A DNA stretch of 23,750 nucleotides. Source: Lachnospiraceae bacterium UBA5902 (lineage in GTDB: Bacteria; Bacillota; Clostridia; Lachnospirales; Lachnospiraceae). The position numbers and the translations under genes were made by a program. The notes beneath the pieces were generated by a model that ran no database searches, had not been told where the DNA came from, and saw only the letters and a program-made list of their open reading frames with translations. Shown here piece after piece: positions 17,078 to 23,750 of the stretch. Each line of letters opens with the position of its first letter. Position 1 is the stretch's first letter. Location of the stretch: assembly GCA_002431865.1 (NCBI GenBank), contig DJEI01000015.1, positions 4,452 through 28,201 of the forward strand. The letters are read 5' to 3'.

Positions 17078-19204
17078 TTATTGATCACCGATCTTCATGC
17101 GCGGAATGAAGATACGGGATACTTTCTTTTTGTCGCCCTCTTTCAAGGAACCCATTGCCTGTTTGCAGAAATAATTCTGTGCCTCCAGCTTTTCACGCCC
17201 CCTCAGATCCTGCTTTGCATACGAGCCATCCGGCTGCATAATGTGCGCTTTCAATGTATCCGAAAGCTGAATCTCCAAAATCTCAATCACACGTTTCTTG
17301 AGGTCTTCGTCCTCAACCGGGAATGTAATCTCCACACGTTTATCCAGATTTCTAGGCATCCAGTCGGCACTGCCCATATATACATCCTCGAATCCATCAT
17401 TATAGAAATAGAAGATTCTCGCATGCTCTAAGAAGTTACCTACAATGGAACGAACCGTGATATTCTCGGATAGCCCTGGAATACCCGTCTTCAGACAGCA
17501 GATGCCACGTACGATCAGCTCGATCTTCACGCCCGCATTGCTAGCCTCATACAGCGCACGGATAATCGTCGGATCACACAGTGAATTCATCTTGGCAATA
17601 ATCTTGGCACTCTTACCCATACGTGCATTCTCTGCCTCCCGGTCAATCAGTGCAAGGAATCGATCCTTCATCCAGATTGGTGCCACAAGCAGCTTGTTCC
17701 ATGCTGGTGGTTCCGAATAACCAGACAACATATTAAAGACTGCAGTTGCATCCTCCCCTATGGCATCCGATGCAGTCAGCATACCCATATCCGTATATAG
17801 CTTCGCTGTCACATCATTATAATTACCAGTTCCAAGATGGACATACCGTTTGATACCATCTTCTTCCCGTCTGACAACGAGTGCAATTTTGGAATGTGTC
17901 TTTAATCCTACCAGACCATAGATAACATGACAACCCGCTTTTTCCAGTTTTTTTGCCCAATTTATATTATTTTCTTCATCAAATCGCGCTTTTAACTCAA
18001 CCAGTACCGTTACCTGCTTGCCATTTTCCGCTGCAAGCGCGAGTGCAGCAATGATTGGAGAATTGCCACTGACACGGTACAGTGTCTGCTTAATCGCAAG
18101 TACATCCGGGTCAATGGCTGCCTGCTTGATGAACTCAATGACTGGTGTAAACTCATCATACGGATGATGCAACAGGATATCTTTCTTCTTGATCTGGTCG
18201 AAGATATTCGCATCGAGATCCAAGCCCTTGACCGGCTGCGGAATGTATTTCTTGTTCTTCAAATGATCAAAGCCGTCCAGTCCACGCACTTTTCCAAGGA
18301 AGGTAAGATCAAGTGGTCCATTAACCGAATAGACATAATCACTGTTGACATTTAACTGTTTCTTCAGTTCTTTCAACAGACGCTTATCCATCTCTGCTTC
18401 CACATCAAGGCGGATAACCTCGCCCCACGCGCGCTTCTTGATCTGCTTTTCGATTTCCTTCAACAGATCCGAAGCATCATCCTCATCGATTGCAAGGTCT
18501 GCATTACGGATAATTCGATATGGATAGGCACAGATAATCTCATAATTCAGAAAAAGCTGATTCAAGTTCTTCTCAATAATCTGCTCTAGCAGGATAATTT
18601 CTCTGCATCCACCCTCGCCCGGAATCTCAACCACTCGTGGCAATACCGATGGCACCTGTACGGTTGCAATATCTATAACGTCCTTCTTCTTATCCCGGAT
18701 CAGCGCACCGATATTCAAGGTCTTGTTGCTGATCAGTGGGAATGGTCTCGAAGAATCAACCGCCATCGGCGTAAGTACCGGATACACTTCTTTCTCAAAA
18801 TATTTGTCCACGAACTTGCTCTGCTTCTCGTTTAAGTCTTCATAATGCTTGACGAGCTTCAGGCCATTTTCTTCCAGCGCCGGAAAGATCTGACGATTCA
18901 ATGTACGGTACTGGCTTGCGATCATATTCTTCGTCTCCGGAATGATCAGATCAAGCTGTCCCTGTGGTGTCAGTCCTGCGATATCCTTCTTCTTCACATC
19001 CGCATGTACCAGATCGACCAGGGATGCCACACGCACCATGAAGAACTCGGACAGATTCGACTCTGTGATACTCAGGAAATTCAGGCGTTCAAACAACGGA
19101 ATCGACTTATCCTTCGCCTCATTCAAGATTCTGTAATTGAACTGCAGCCAGCTCATCTCCCGGTTATAATAATTTTCCGGTTTTTCCAATAATTTTTTAT
19201 CCAT
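17078..19204 (-). CDS. ppk: Polyphosphate kinase 1
   Basis: PPK1 reversibly adds the gamma-phosphate of ATP to inorganic polyphosphate through a phosphohistidine. The 708-residue length is normal. The N-terminal domain starts YYNREMSWLQFNYRILNEA. The two phospholipase-D-like C-terminal domains hold the autophosphorylated His (H437 in GLKTHSKIALV) and the second active-site His (H594 in GNFLEHARIFYF). Other family blocks are AIKQTLYRVSG and YVHLGTGNYN. ATG 19204 follows the ppx stop after 3 nt, so the two are translationally coupled and probably balance polyphosphate synthesis and breakdown. Confidence 0.97.
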   Translation of the reverse strand: MDKKLLEKPENYYNREMSWLQFNYRILNEAKDKSIPLFERLNFLSITESNLSEFFMVRVASLVDLVHADVKKKDIAGLTPQGQLDLIIPETKNMIASQYRTLNRQIFPALEENGLKLVKHYEDLNEKQSKFVDKYFEKEVYPVLTPMAVDSSRPFPLISNKTLNIGALIRDKKKDVIDIATVQVPSVLPRVVEIPGEGGCREIILLEQIIEKNLNQLFLNYEIICAYPYRIIRNADLAIDEDDASDLLKEIEKQIKKRAWGEVIRLDVEAEMDKRLLKELKKQLNVNSDYVYSVNGPLDLTFLGKVRGLDGFDHLKNKKYIPQPVKGLDLDANIFDQIKKKDILLHHPYDEFTPVIEFIKQAAIDPDVLAIKQTLYRVSGNSPIIAALALAAENGKQVTVLVELKARFDEENNINWAKKLEKAGCHVIYGLVGLKTHSKIALVVRREEDGIKRYVHLGTGNYNDVTAKLYTDMGMLTASDAIGEDATAVFNMLSGYSEPPAWNKLLVAPIWMKDRFLALIDREAENARMGKSAKIIAKMNSLCDPTIIRALYEASNAGVKIELIVRGICCLKTGIPGLSENITVRSIVGNFLEHARIFYFYNDGFEDVYMGSADWMPRNLDKRVEITFPVEDEDLKKRVIEILEIQLSDTLKAHIMQPDGSYAKQDLRGREKLEAQNYFCKQAMGSLKEGDKKKVSRIFIPRMKIGDQ

Positions 19205-19207
19205 TCC

Positions 19208-20743
19208 TTACACGCTCCTTTTCACCCGAAGTACTGGTCTGATCCCATAGATCTGCTCGAAGAAATCTGCGCGTGCCTCAAAAAGTCCCGCCTCCAGTGA
19301 GATATCTTCGTATGTCTTTGCCAGAATGATCAGCTTTCCATCCCTCAATGTCACGGAAATATCTTCGATCTTCTGCATATGGCTCTTGTCGAGAATATTC
19401 GCAATTCGCAGGATTGCAGCAAGCTTTGCAATGACAATATAATCACAGCCGTCCAGCTCTGCTGAGATCTTATCCTTCGATGGAAGATACAATGGATTGT
19501 ACTTGACAATATTTGCAACCTCCATACGTTCTTTGTGCGAAAGTCCAAGGATCTCGGTATTCGCAATTATATAATAAGAATTTTTTGCTCCATCATGCAG
19601 ATTGATGAAGTTTCCACATTCATGCAGAAGCGCCGCAATCTGAAGCTGCAGCCGCTGCATCTTATCCAATCCAAACGGTTTTCGAACCACATCAAAGATT
19701 TTAAGTGCAAAATATGCGGTCTGCTCCACATGATTCCGGTTGCAGCGATACCGCTTCGCAATGTTATTCGCCGTTGCAAGAATATCTTCCTCAAAATTAT
19801 GATTGAACACGACACGGCTTCCTTCGTCCATGTAATTTGCCACAATACACTCACAGAAATCCACATCCGGCACATACATTTCTTCTGCCTTACAGTTGTT
19901 CAGGAACGACTGATAAATCGTGATATTCGGCAGCATCAGCGTCGCACGCTCATATGGAATACCGTATTTTTCCGCAAGCTCCTGCGCCGGCATACTGATA
20001 ACACGCTTGTACATTGCATCGAACTGTGCCCGTGTGATTACATCCTTAATGGAAAGCTCCGGCACGATCCTCTTCAGGGAGCTGACTACCTCACCAACAG
20101 CGATAATGTTCTTGATCTCTTTATCCTTCAGATAGATATTCCGAAACGATACAATATCATTATCTACATAGTCTGCCATGATTTCATCGAGTCGTCCGGA
20201 TTTGTGCCCGATGAGTGCCAGATAATCACGGACACGCACCGCACCGATCGGGATATTCTCTGTGACAACCAGATTGTTCTTATCAAACAGGGAAATCTGC
20301 ACGCTTCCGGCGCCGACATCCACAAATGCTGTATTCTTGCTGACAACCTGATGAAAATCCGGGTATTTTGCAACCAGCCCCTTGAAGCTGATATAACGCT
20401 GCTCAGAGTTACTCAGTACCTGTACACGGATGCCTGTGGTATGTTCGATCACATCGAGTACCAGATCCATGTTATCTGCCTCTCGTACCGCACTTGTTGC
20501 ATAGGCACGGTATTCCGTGATCTTGTATTCTTCCATTTTATGTTTTAAGCCTTCGAGTTCATCGCAGATCATTTTGATTGACTCCCGGCTCAGTTTTCCT
20601 TCGCGATAGGTGTCCCGCCCAAGCTCCAGTATCCGGCTGACACTGTCAATCTGGCGAAATGATTTTCTACCATTTACCTGGAAGATCTTCATGGATATCT
20701 CGCTGCTTCCGACGTAGATGGCGGCAAACATTTTGTATGCCAT
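19208..20743 (-). CDS. ppx: Ppx/GppA family phosphatase (exopolyphosphatase-like)
   Basis: Members remove terminal phosphate from polyphosphate, and some act on pppGpp. The 511-residue protein has an N-terminal actin-like ATPase fold (about 1-310) and a C-terminal HD-like domain (LLHECGNFINLHDGAKNSYY, about 390-410) as in PPX. Family blocks YATSAVREADN, SNSEQRYISF (E114 at the catalytic Glu position) and FVDVGAGSVQISLFD (D142) are present. In the first phosphate motif, however, the usual Asp is Tyr: AAIYVGSSEISMKIF (Y10). GGGAGG lies 8 nt before ATG 20743. It heads the operon with ppk and the permease, and a 233-bp palindrome ends 10 nt from its ribosome site. Confidence 0.93.
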   Translation of the reverse strand: MAYKMFAAIYVGSSEISMKIFQVNGRKSFRQIDSVSRILELGRDTYREGKLSRESIKMICDELEGLKHKMEEYKITEYRAYATSAVREADNMDLVLDVIEHTTGIRVQVLSNSEQRYISFKGLVAKYPDFHQVVSKNTAFVDVGAGSVQISLFDKNNLVVTENIPIGAVRVRDYLALIGHKSGRLDEIMADYVDNDIVSFRNIYLKDKEIKNIIAVGEVVSSLKRIVPELSIKDVITRAQFDAMYKRVISMPAQELAEKYGIPYERATLMLPNITIYQSFLNNCKAEEMYVPDVDFCECIVANYMDEGSRVVFNHNFEEDILATANNIAKRYRCNRNHVEQTAYFALKIFDVVRKPFGLDKMQRLQLQIAALLHECGNFINLHDGAKNSYYIIANTEILGLSHKERMEVANIVKYNPLYLPSKDKISAELDGCDYIVIAKLAAILRIANILDKSHMQKIEDISVTLRDGKLIILAKTYEDISLEAGLFEARADFFEQIYGIRPVLRVKRSV

Positions 20744-20767
20744 AGTTTTTACCTCCCTATTTCATCC

Positions 20768-21000
20768 GCAGATAATTATCCGACATTTCCTGTATGCCTC
20801 ATGCAGAACACTGCTATTATCCATACGCAGACGCGCTCTCGCTCACTTCCGCACATAGCAGACACTAAGCTCCTAACACATCATTCTGCGAATGAATGCG
20901 TTACTCGCTAAGTGCTGATGTGCTCCAATGGTCTGCGTTAGGATAAATACCAGTGTCCCGCATGATTTCTACACATCGATTGTATCGGATAATTATCTGC
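20768..21000 (-). repeat. Long imperfect palindromic element, copy 2 (ppx leader)
   Basis: The ends GCAGATAATTATCCGA (20768-20783) and TCGGATAATTATCTGC (20985-21000) are perfect 16-bp inverted repeats. After an internal loop, 20800-20832 pairs with about 20931-20964 (CATGC, CACTG, ATCC and GCAGAC with their complements). Then GCACAT (20851-20856) pairs with ATGTGC (20918-20923) and CAG with CTG. The segment 20825-20853 differs from copy 1 at one base, and 20921-20936 is identical. No clean target duplication is visible. The element fills most of the ppx-folBK gap. Confidence 0.87.
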
Positions 21001-21026
21001 TCATTTATATACTTCCGGTTACAATA

Positions 21027-21050
21027 CAAATGGCATACGCATGTCATTTG
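21027..21050 (-). repeat. Short inverted repeat after folBK
   Basis: CAAATG (21027-21032) and CATTTG (21045-21050) flank a mismatch, a 3-bp inner stem and a 4-nt loop. It lies 30-50 nt after the folBK stop but has no T-run on the minus strand, so it is a weak terminator or processing stem at best. Confidence 0.4.
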
Positions 21051-21079
21051 CCGCTCCCTTGAATATAGTTTTCAATATT

Positions 21080-21904
21080 TCATTCTTCCTTATGATTTAG
21101 TGTTTCCTGTAGTTCGATGATGGTCTTGTGGTAGCCCGGATGGTAGGCATATGGTGCGATTTCGGCAAGTGGTTCAAGCACAAATGCACGCTTTGCCATC
21201 TCCACATGTGGCACCTTCAGGTTCTCTTCCATGATCATCTCCTGATCGTAGAGCAAAATATCGATATCAAGGGTTCTTGGTCCCCAATGTATCAGCCTTT
21301 TTCTACCTGCGCCCTGTTCAATATCGTTGATAACAGCCAGCAGATCCTGTGGAGAATAGATTGTCTCAATCTCCAGACAGCCATTTAAGAAATCATCCTG
21401 TTCCACATCGCCATATGGTTCTGTTATTATATAGGAAGAAACCTTTGTCACCTGAATATACTCATCTTTGTTCAGCTGATCGACCGCATAGTCAAGGTAT
21501 GCCTCCTTATCTCCGAGATTGGAACCGATACCCAGATACGCAATATGTCTGCCTCTTGTAATATCCACGCAGACCGTATCAAACTCCATCGGAATAGGAG
21601 CCCCCGGCTTGCTTACAATCACATGAACCATCTTTATCTGTGGATAGGCAAGCAAGATCGCATCCGCAACATTCTCTGCTGCTGCCTCAATCAGATCATA
21701 GATTTCCTCCTGCATCGTCCGCCGGATCAGTTCACATACTTCTGCATAATTGACCGTTTTGTCCAGATCATCTGTCATGCCTGCCGCATGCAGATCCACA
21801 TCCATAGATACAGTTACATAGAAATTCTGTCCATTTCTTTTTTCTTCTGCAAGGACACCATGATATGCAAATATCTCTAAATCTTTAATCCATATTTTAT
21901 CCAT
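21080..21904 (-). CDS. folBK: Fused dihydroneopterin aldolase / HPPK (FolB-FolK)
   Basis: Bifunctional folate enzyme of 274 residues. Residues 1-118 are dihydroneopterin aldolase (IKDLEIFAYHGVLAEEKRNGQ, then NYAEVCELI and SKPGAPIP), which makes 6-hydroxymethyl-dihydropterin. Residues 120-274 are the pyrophosphokinase that activates it (IAYLGIGSNLGDKEAYL, TEPYGDVEQDDFLNG, HWGPRTLDIDILLYD, VPHVEMAKRAFVLEPLAEI). Both are complete, so two consecutive steps sit on one cytoplasmic chain and feed FolP encoded upstream. AAGGA lies 10 nt before ATG 21904. It is separated from folP by 103 nt that hold a possible small ORF. Confidence 0.95.
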   Translation of the reverse strand: MDKIWIKDLEIFAYHGVLAEEKRNGQNFYVTVSMDVDLHAAGMTDDLDKTVNYAEVCELIRRTMQEEIYDLIEAAAENVADAILLAYPQIKMVHVIVSKPGAPIPMEFDTVCVDITRGRHIAYLGIGSNLGDKEAYLDYAVDQLNKDEYIQVTKVSSYIITEPYGDVEQDDFLNGCLEIETIYSPQDLLAVINDIEQGAGRKRLIHWGPRTLDIDILLYDQEMIMEENLKVPHVEMAKRAFVLEPLAEIAPYAYHPGYHKTIIELQETLNHKEE

Positions 21905-21908
21905 TTAT

Positions 21909-21977
21909 TTACTGTCCTTCTCGTCTCATAGCCAACCCACATTTCCCGGCAAATGCCATGGCATCACTATCACGCAT
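21909..21977 (-). CDS. Possible 22-codon ORF between folP and folBK
   Basis: ATG 21977 is preceded by GGAGG with 5-nt spacing and reads MRDSDAMAFAGKCGLAMRR to a TAA at 21909, just before the folBK start. The same frame is open back to the folP stop (10 more codons, WNALVNAEAW). It may be a translated coupling peptide, a broken C-terminal extension or chance. I do not recognise the product. Confidence 0.3.
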   Translation of the reverse strand: MRDSDAMAFAGKCGLAMRREGQ

Positions 21978-22007
21978 CCATGCCTCCGCATTTACGAGAG
22001 CGTTCCA

Positions 22008-22829
22008 TTACGCCTTGAGCATCGCATCCGTCATGGCCAGGGCACGTACATTCTTCTTCACATCATGTACCCGGAAGAAGCTGCATCCCTTCACAAGTCC
22101 TAAGACAGAGGTTGCCATCGTTCCTTCCTCTCGCTCATCAACCGGCAGATTCAGTGTATTTCCAATCATGGATTTTCTCGAAGTTCCAAGCAGTACCGGA
22201 TATCCGAGTGCAACCAGATCCTCCAGATGGTTCATAAACTTTAAGTTCTCTTCCGTAGTCTTTGCGAATCCAATCCCCGGATCTAAGATGATCTTATCGT
22301 CGGCAAGTCCTGATGCGCGCGCAATCTGTACGCACTCCTTCATGTCTGCGATCACATCCGCAATAAAATCATTGTATACCGCTTCCTTCCGGTTGTGCAT
22401 CAGGCAGACCGGAATCTGGTATTTCGCGCAAAGCGGTGCCATCTCATCGTCCCATTTAAATCCCCATATATCGTTGATCAGATCGGCACCAGCCAGAATT
22501 CCCGCCTGAGCCACCTGATATTTGTACGTATCTAACGAAACCGGAATCTCAAACCGTTCCTTGATTGCCTCAATCACGAAGCAGGTACGTTCAATCTCTT
22601 CCGCAACCGAAATCTTCACATGTCCCGGCCGAGTCGACTCTCCGCCAACATCAATGATATCGGCACCTTCCTTGATCATTTCTTCTGTATGCTTCAACGC
22701 CGCATCCAGATCTCCGTACTTTCCGCCATCCGAGAAGGAATCCGGTGTCACATTCAGGATTCCCATCACATAAGGACGTTTTCCAATTTCAAAGTCACGT
22801 TTTCCAATCGTTATAACCTGTTTTTTCAT
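22008..22829 (-). CDS. folP: Dihydropteroate synthase
   Basis: FolP joins 6-hydroxymethyl-dihydropterin pyrophosphate to p-aminobenzoate and is the sulfonamide target. The 273-residue TIM barrel has the family blocks GILNVTPDSFSDGG (loop 1), DIIDVGGESTRPG (loop 2), NDIWGF, ILDPGIGFAKT and LGTSRKSMIG, and ends FRVHDVKKNVRALAMTDAML, the usual C-terminus. GAGGG lies 10 nt before ATG 22829. It is the first gene of a short folate unit with folBK; other folate genes are not in the window. Confidence 0.96.
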   Translation of the reverse strand: MKKQVITIGKRDFEIGKRPYVMGILNVTPDSFSDGGKYGDLDAALKHTEEMIKEGADIIDVGGESTRPGHVKISVAEEIERTCFVIEAIKERFEIPVSLDTYKYQVAQAGILAGADLINDIWGFKWDDEMAPLCAKYQIPVCLMHNRKEAVYNDFIADVIADMKECVQIARASGLADDKIILDPGIGFAKTTEENLKFMNHLEDLVALGYPVLLGTSRKSMIGNTLNLPVDEREEGTMATSVLGLVKGCSFFRVHDVKKNVRALAMTDAMLKA

Positions 22830-22872
22830 AATTTATAAGCCCTCATTTTCATTCTTGTCCATAATTATTATC

Positions 22873-22902
22873 ATTTTAACATTTTTATCATAAAACTGCC
22901 AC
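22873..22902 (-). promoter_or_regulatory. Possible folP promoter
   Basis: On the minus strand TAAAAT (22873-22878) preceded by TGT (extended -10); GTGGCA (22897-22902) at 18-bp spacing is a weak -35. A-rich repeats immediately upstream could act as an UP element. Confidence 0.4.
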
Positions 22903-23108
22903 CGATTTATCTTTATTTTTGTTAAATTATCTTTATTTTTCTTTTATTTTATTTATGTTTCTTCGACATCTGCGTTGCAAAAATCATATTAAATCGCATT
23001 GGCTGTCTGATAGCAATCGCCATACTACGACTGTCTTCAAGGATCAGCAAACAGCTTATCTAATCACTCAAGCTTGATACTTGATACACTTTGAAACATA
23101 TACATAAC

Positions 23109-23144
23109 CAAAACGGAAGATGCAATTATACGTCTTCCGTTTTG
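23109..23144 (-). terminator. Terminator-like inverted repeat after the Rpn-type gene
   Basis: A perfect 12-bp stem CAAAACGGAAGA / TCTTCCGTTTTG with a 12-nt loop lies 22 nt after the stop. T residues are partly inside the stem; it could work in both directions. Confidence 0.7.
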
Positions 23145-23165
23145 TTATTTGTAACTTTTTCTAGG

Positions 23166-23750
23166 TTACCAATATTTTTCCACGAGTTTCCGCGCTTCGC
23201 CCTCGGTTTTGTCGTAGGATTCTACTAATTCCTGAACCGCCTGTTCCTTTGTAGTGCAAAGCTTCTTTAATAGTTTAAACACAGTTTGAACACTTTTTTC
23301 TCGTTCTTTTTCTAATTTTTCCTGTGTTTTATTCAACTCCTCTTCTGCTTTATCCCGTTCTTCCTCTGCCTGATCTGCCCGTTCTCTTTCTCTCTTCGTC
23401 TTCGCTCGTTCTTCCTGTATGTTCATTGGCTCCATATTCTCAAACCAGTTTCCCATGCTCCCGCCTCCGATCATTTTTCTCAAACAATCTGTCGCCTCCG
23501 AAACCGATACCTGCATCTTCATAAACAACGCCCACAGCGAATTTACAATGATCTGTACGATATTCTCCGACGCCCGCTCCATGATCTCGCGGATTTTTTC
23601 CTGATTGGATCTTAGAAAATCCGAAAAATCCTGCGGTATCTGAATACGGTTTATCATCATCAAAAGCGACATTTCATCCTCATGAATCAGCAGCTCTTCG
23701 TTTGTATACTGGTGGACATTCACAAGCCGGTATGTAAAATCCGGAATATA
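23166..23750 (-). CDS. Rpn-family (PD-(D/E)XK nuclease/transposase-like) protein, C-terminal part
   Basis: The 194 residues in the window (IPDFTYRLVNVHQYTNEELL onward, open to the window edge) fit the C-terminal half of Rpn/PDDEXK-type proteins common in gut Clostridia, which promote recombination in E. coli RpnA. The catalytic N-terminal half lies outside the window, so nuclease residues cannot be checked. The C-terminus is a charged coiled coil (about the last 80 residues, rich in RERERADQAEEERDK) followed by a helical tail ending EGEARKLVEKYW. A GTG at 23723 is in frame but is not a plausible start because coding continues through it. The family call is moderate. Confidence 0.7.
   Translation of the reverse strand, partial: YIPDFTYRLVNVHQYTNEELLIHEDEMSLLMMINRIQIPQDFSDFLRSNQEKIREIMERASENIVQIIVNSLWALFMKMQVSVSEATDCLRKMIGGGSMGNWFENMEPMNIQEERAKTKRERERADQAEEERDKAEEELNKTQEKLEKEREKSVQTVFKLLKKLCTTKEQAVQELVESYDKTEGEARKLVEKYW

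Larger units (their letters stand above)
22830..23165. other. 336-bp gap upstream of folP
   Basis: Holds the folP promoter candidate, two 14-bp AT-rich direct repeats (22907-22920 and 22927-22940), an uncertain short open frame (22949-23059) and the inverted repeat after the Rpn gene (23109-23144). I see no RNA gene and no copy of the palindromic element here. Confidence 0.5.

Noticed and set aside
19535..20548. 337-codon plus-strand ORF opposite ppx
   Set aside because: It is antisense to a complete, well-conserved gene and lacks a ribosome site or recognisable domain.
20744..21079. Copy 2 as a standard MITE with target duplication
   Set aside because: Flanks share only a misaligned TCAT; no clean duplication and no matching transposase seen, so mobility is left open.

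Overview
The window looks like a chromosomal segment of a Lachnospiraceae-type Clostridium (Firmicutes). The evidence is the protein signatures (RpoB with an acidic C-terminal tail, ppx-ppk pair, DUF1848 protein, fused FolB-FolK, Rpn-type protein), strong AGGAGG-type ribosome binding sites, sigma-A promoters, an L10-leader RNA and U-tract terminators. This placement is inference; I ran no database search. Every gene I can support lies on the minus strand, so transcription runs from high to low coordinates.

Layout from high to low coordinates: (1) 23166-23750, C-terminal part of an Rpn-family (PD-(D/E)XK) protein cut by the window edge. (2) folP, a possible 22-codon ORF, then a fused folB-folK (22829-21080): the pterin branch of folate synthesis. 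(3) A 233-bp imperfect palindrome, then ppx, ppk1 and an NCS2 purine permease (20743-15574) as a tight operon ending in a clear terminator. (4) clpB (15272-12693) with its own promoter and terminator. (5) A DUF1848 cysteine-rich protein (12499-11561). (6) A 623-bp non-coding stretch holding a ten-arm alternating motif array with about 64-bp period and a second copy of the palindromic element. (7) A cytoplasmic GH13 alpha-glucan hydrolase (10937-9627). (8) A CwlC-like amidase with a SPOR domain (9563-8625). (9) L10 leader, rplJ, rplL, terminator, a separate promoter, rpoB and the first 1122 codons of rpoC (8554-1).

Most genes are housekeeping: transcription, ribosome stalk, protein disaggregation, polyphosphate and purine handling, folate. 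The novelty is in the non-coding DNA. Two related long hairpins, at 10967-11165 and 20768-21000, share conserved blocks, carry compensatory base changes in a paired segment, have the same orientation, and end 10-14 nt upstream of the ribosome binding sites of amylase and ppx. They may be either a cis-acting leader family or a palindromic mobile repeat. The array at 11259-11550 places TTGGAG/CTCCAA-type arms in alternating orientation about every 32 bp. The amidase start codon lies directly behind a terminator hairpin whose 3' arm holds its Shine-Dalgarno sequence, while the 5' arm holds a sigma-K-like -10. Together these suggest a sporulation-specific bypass.
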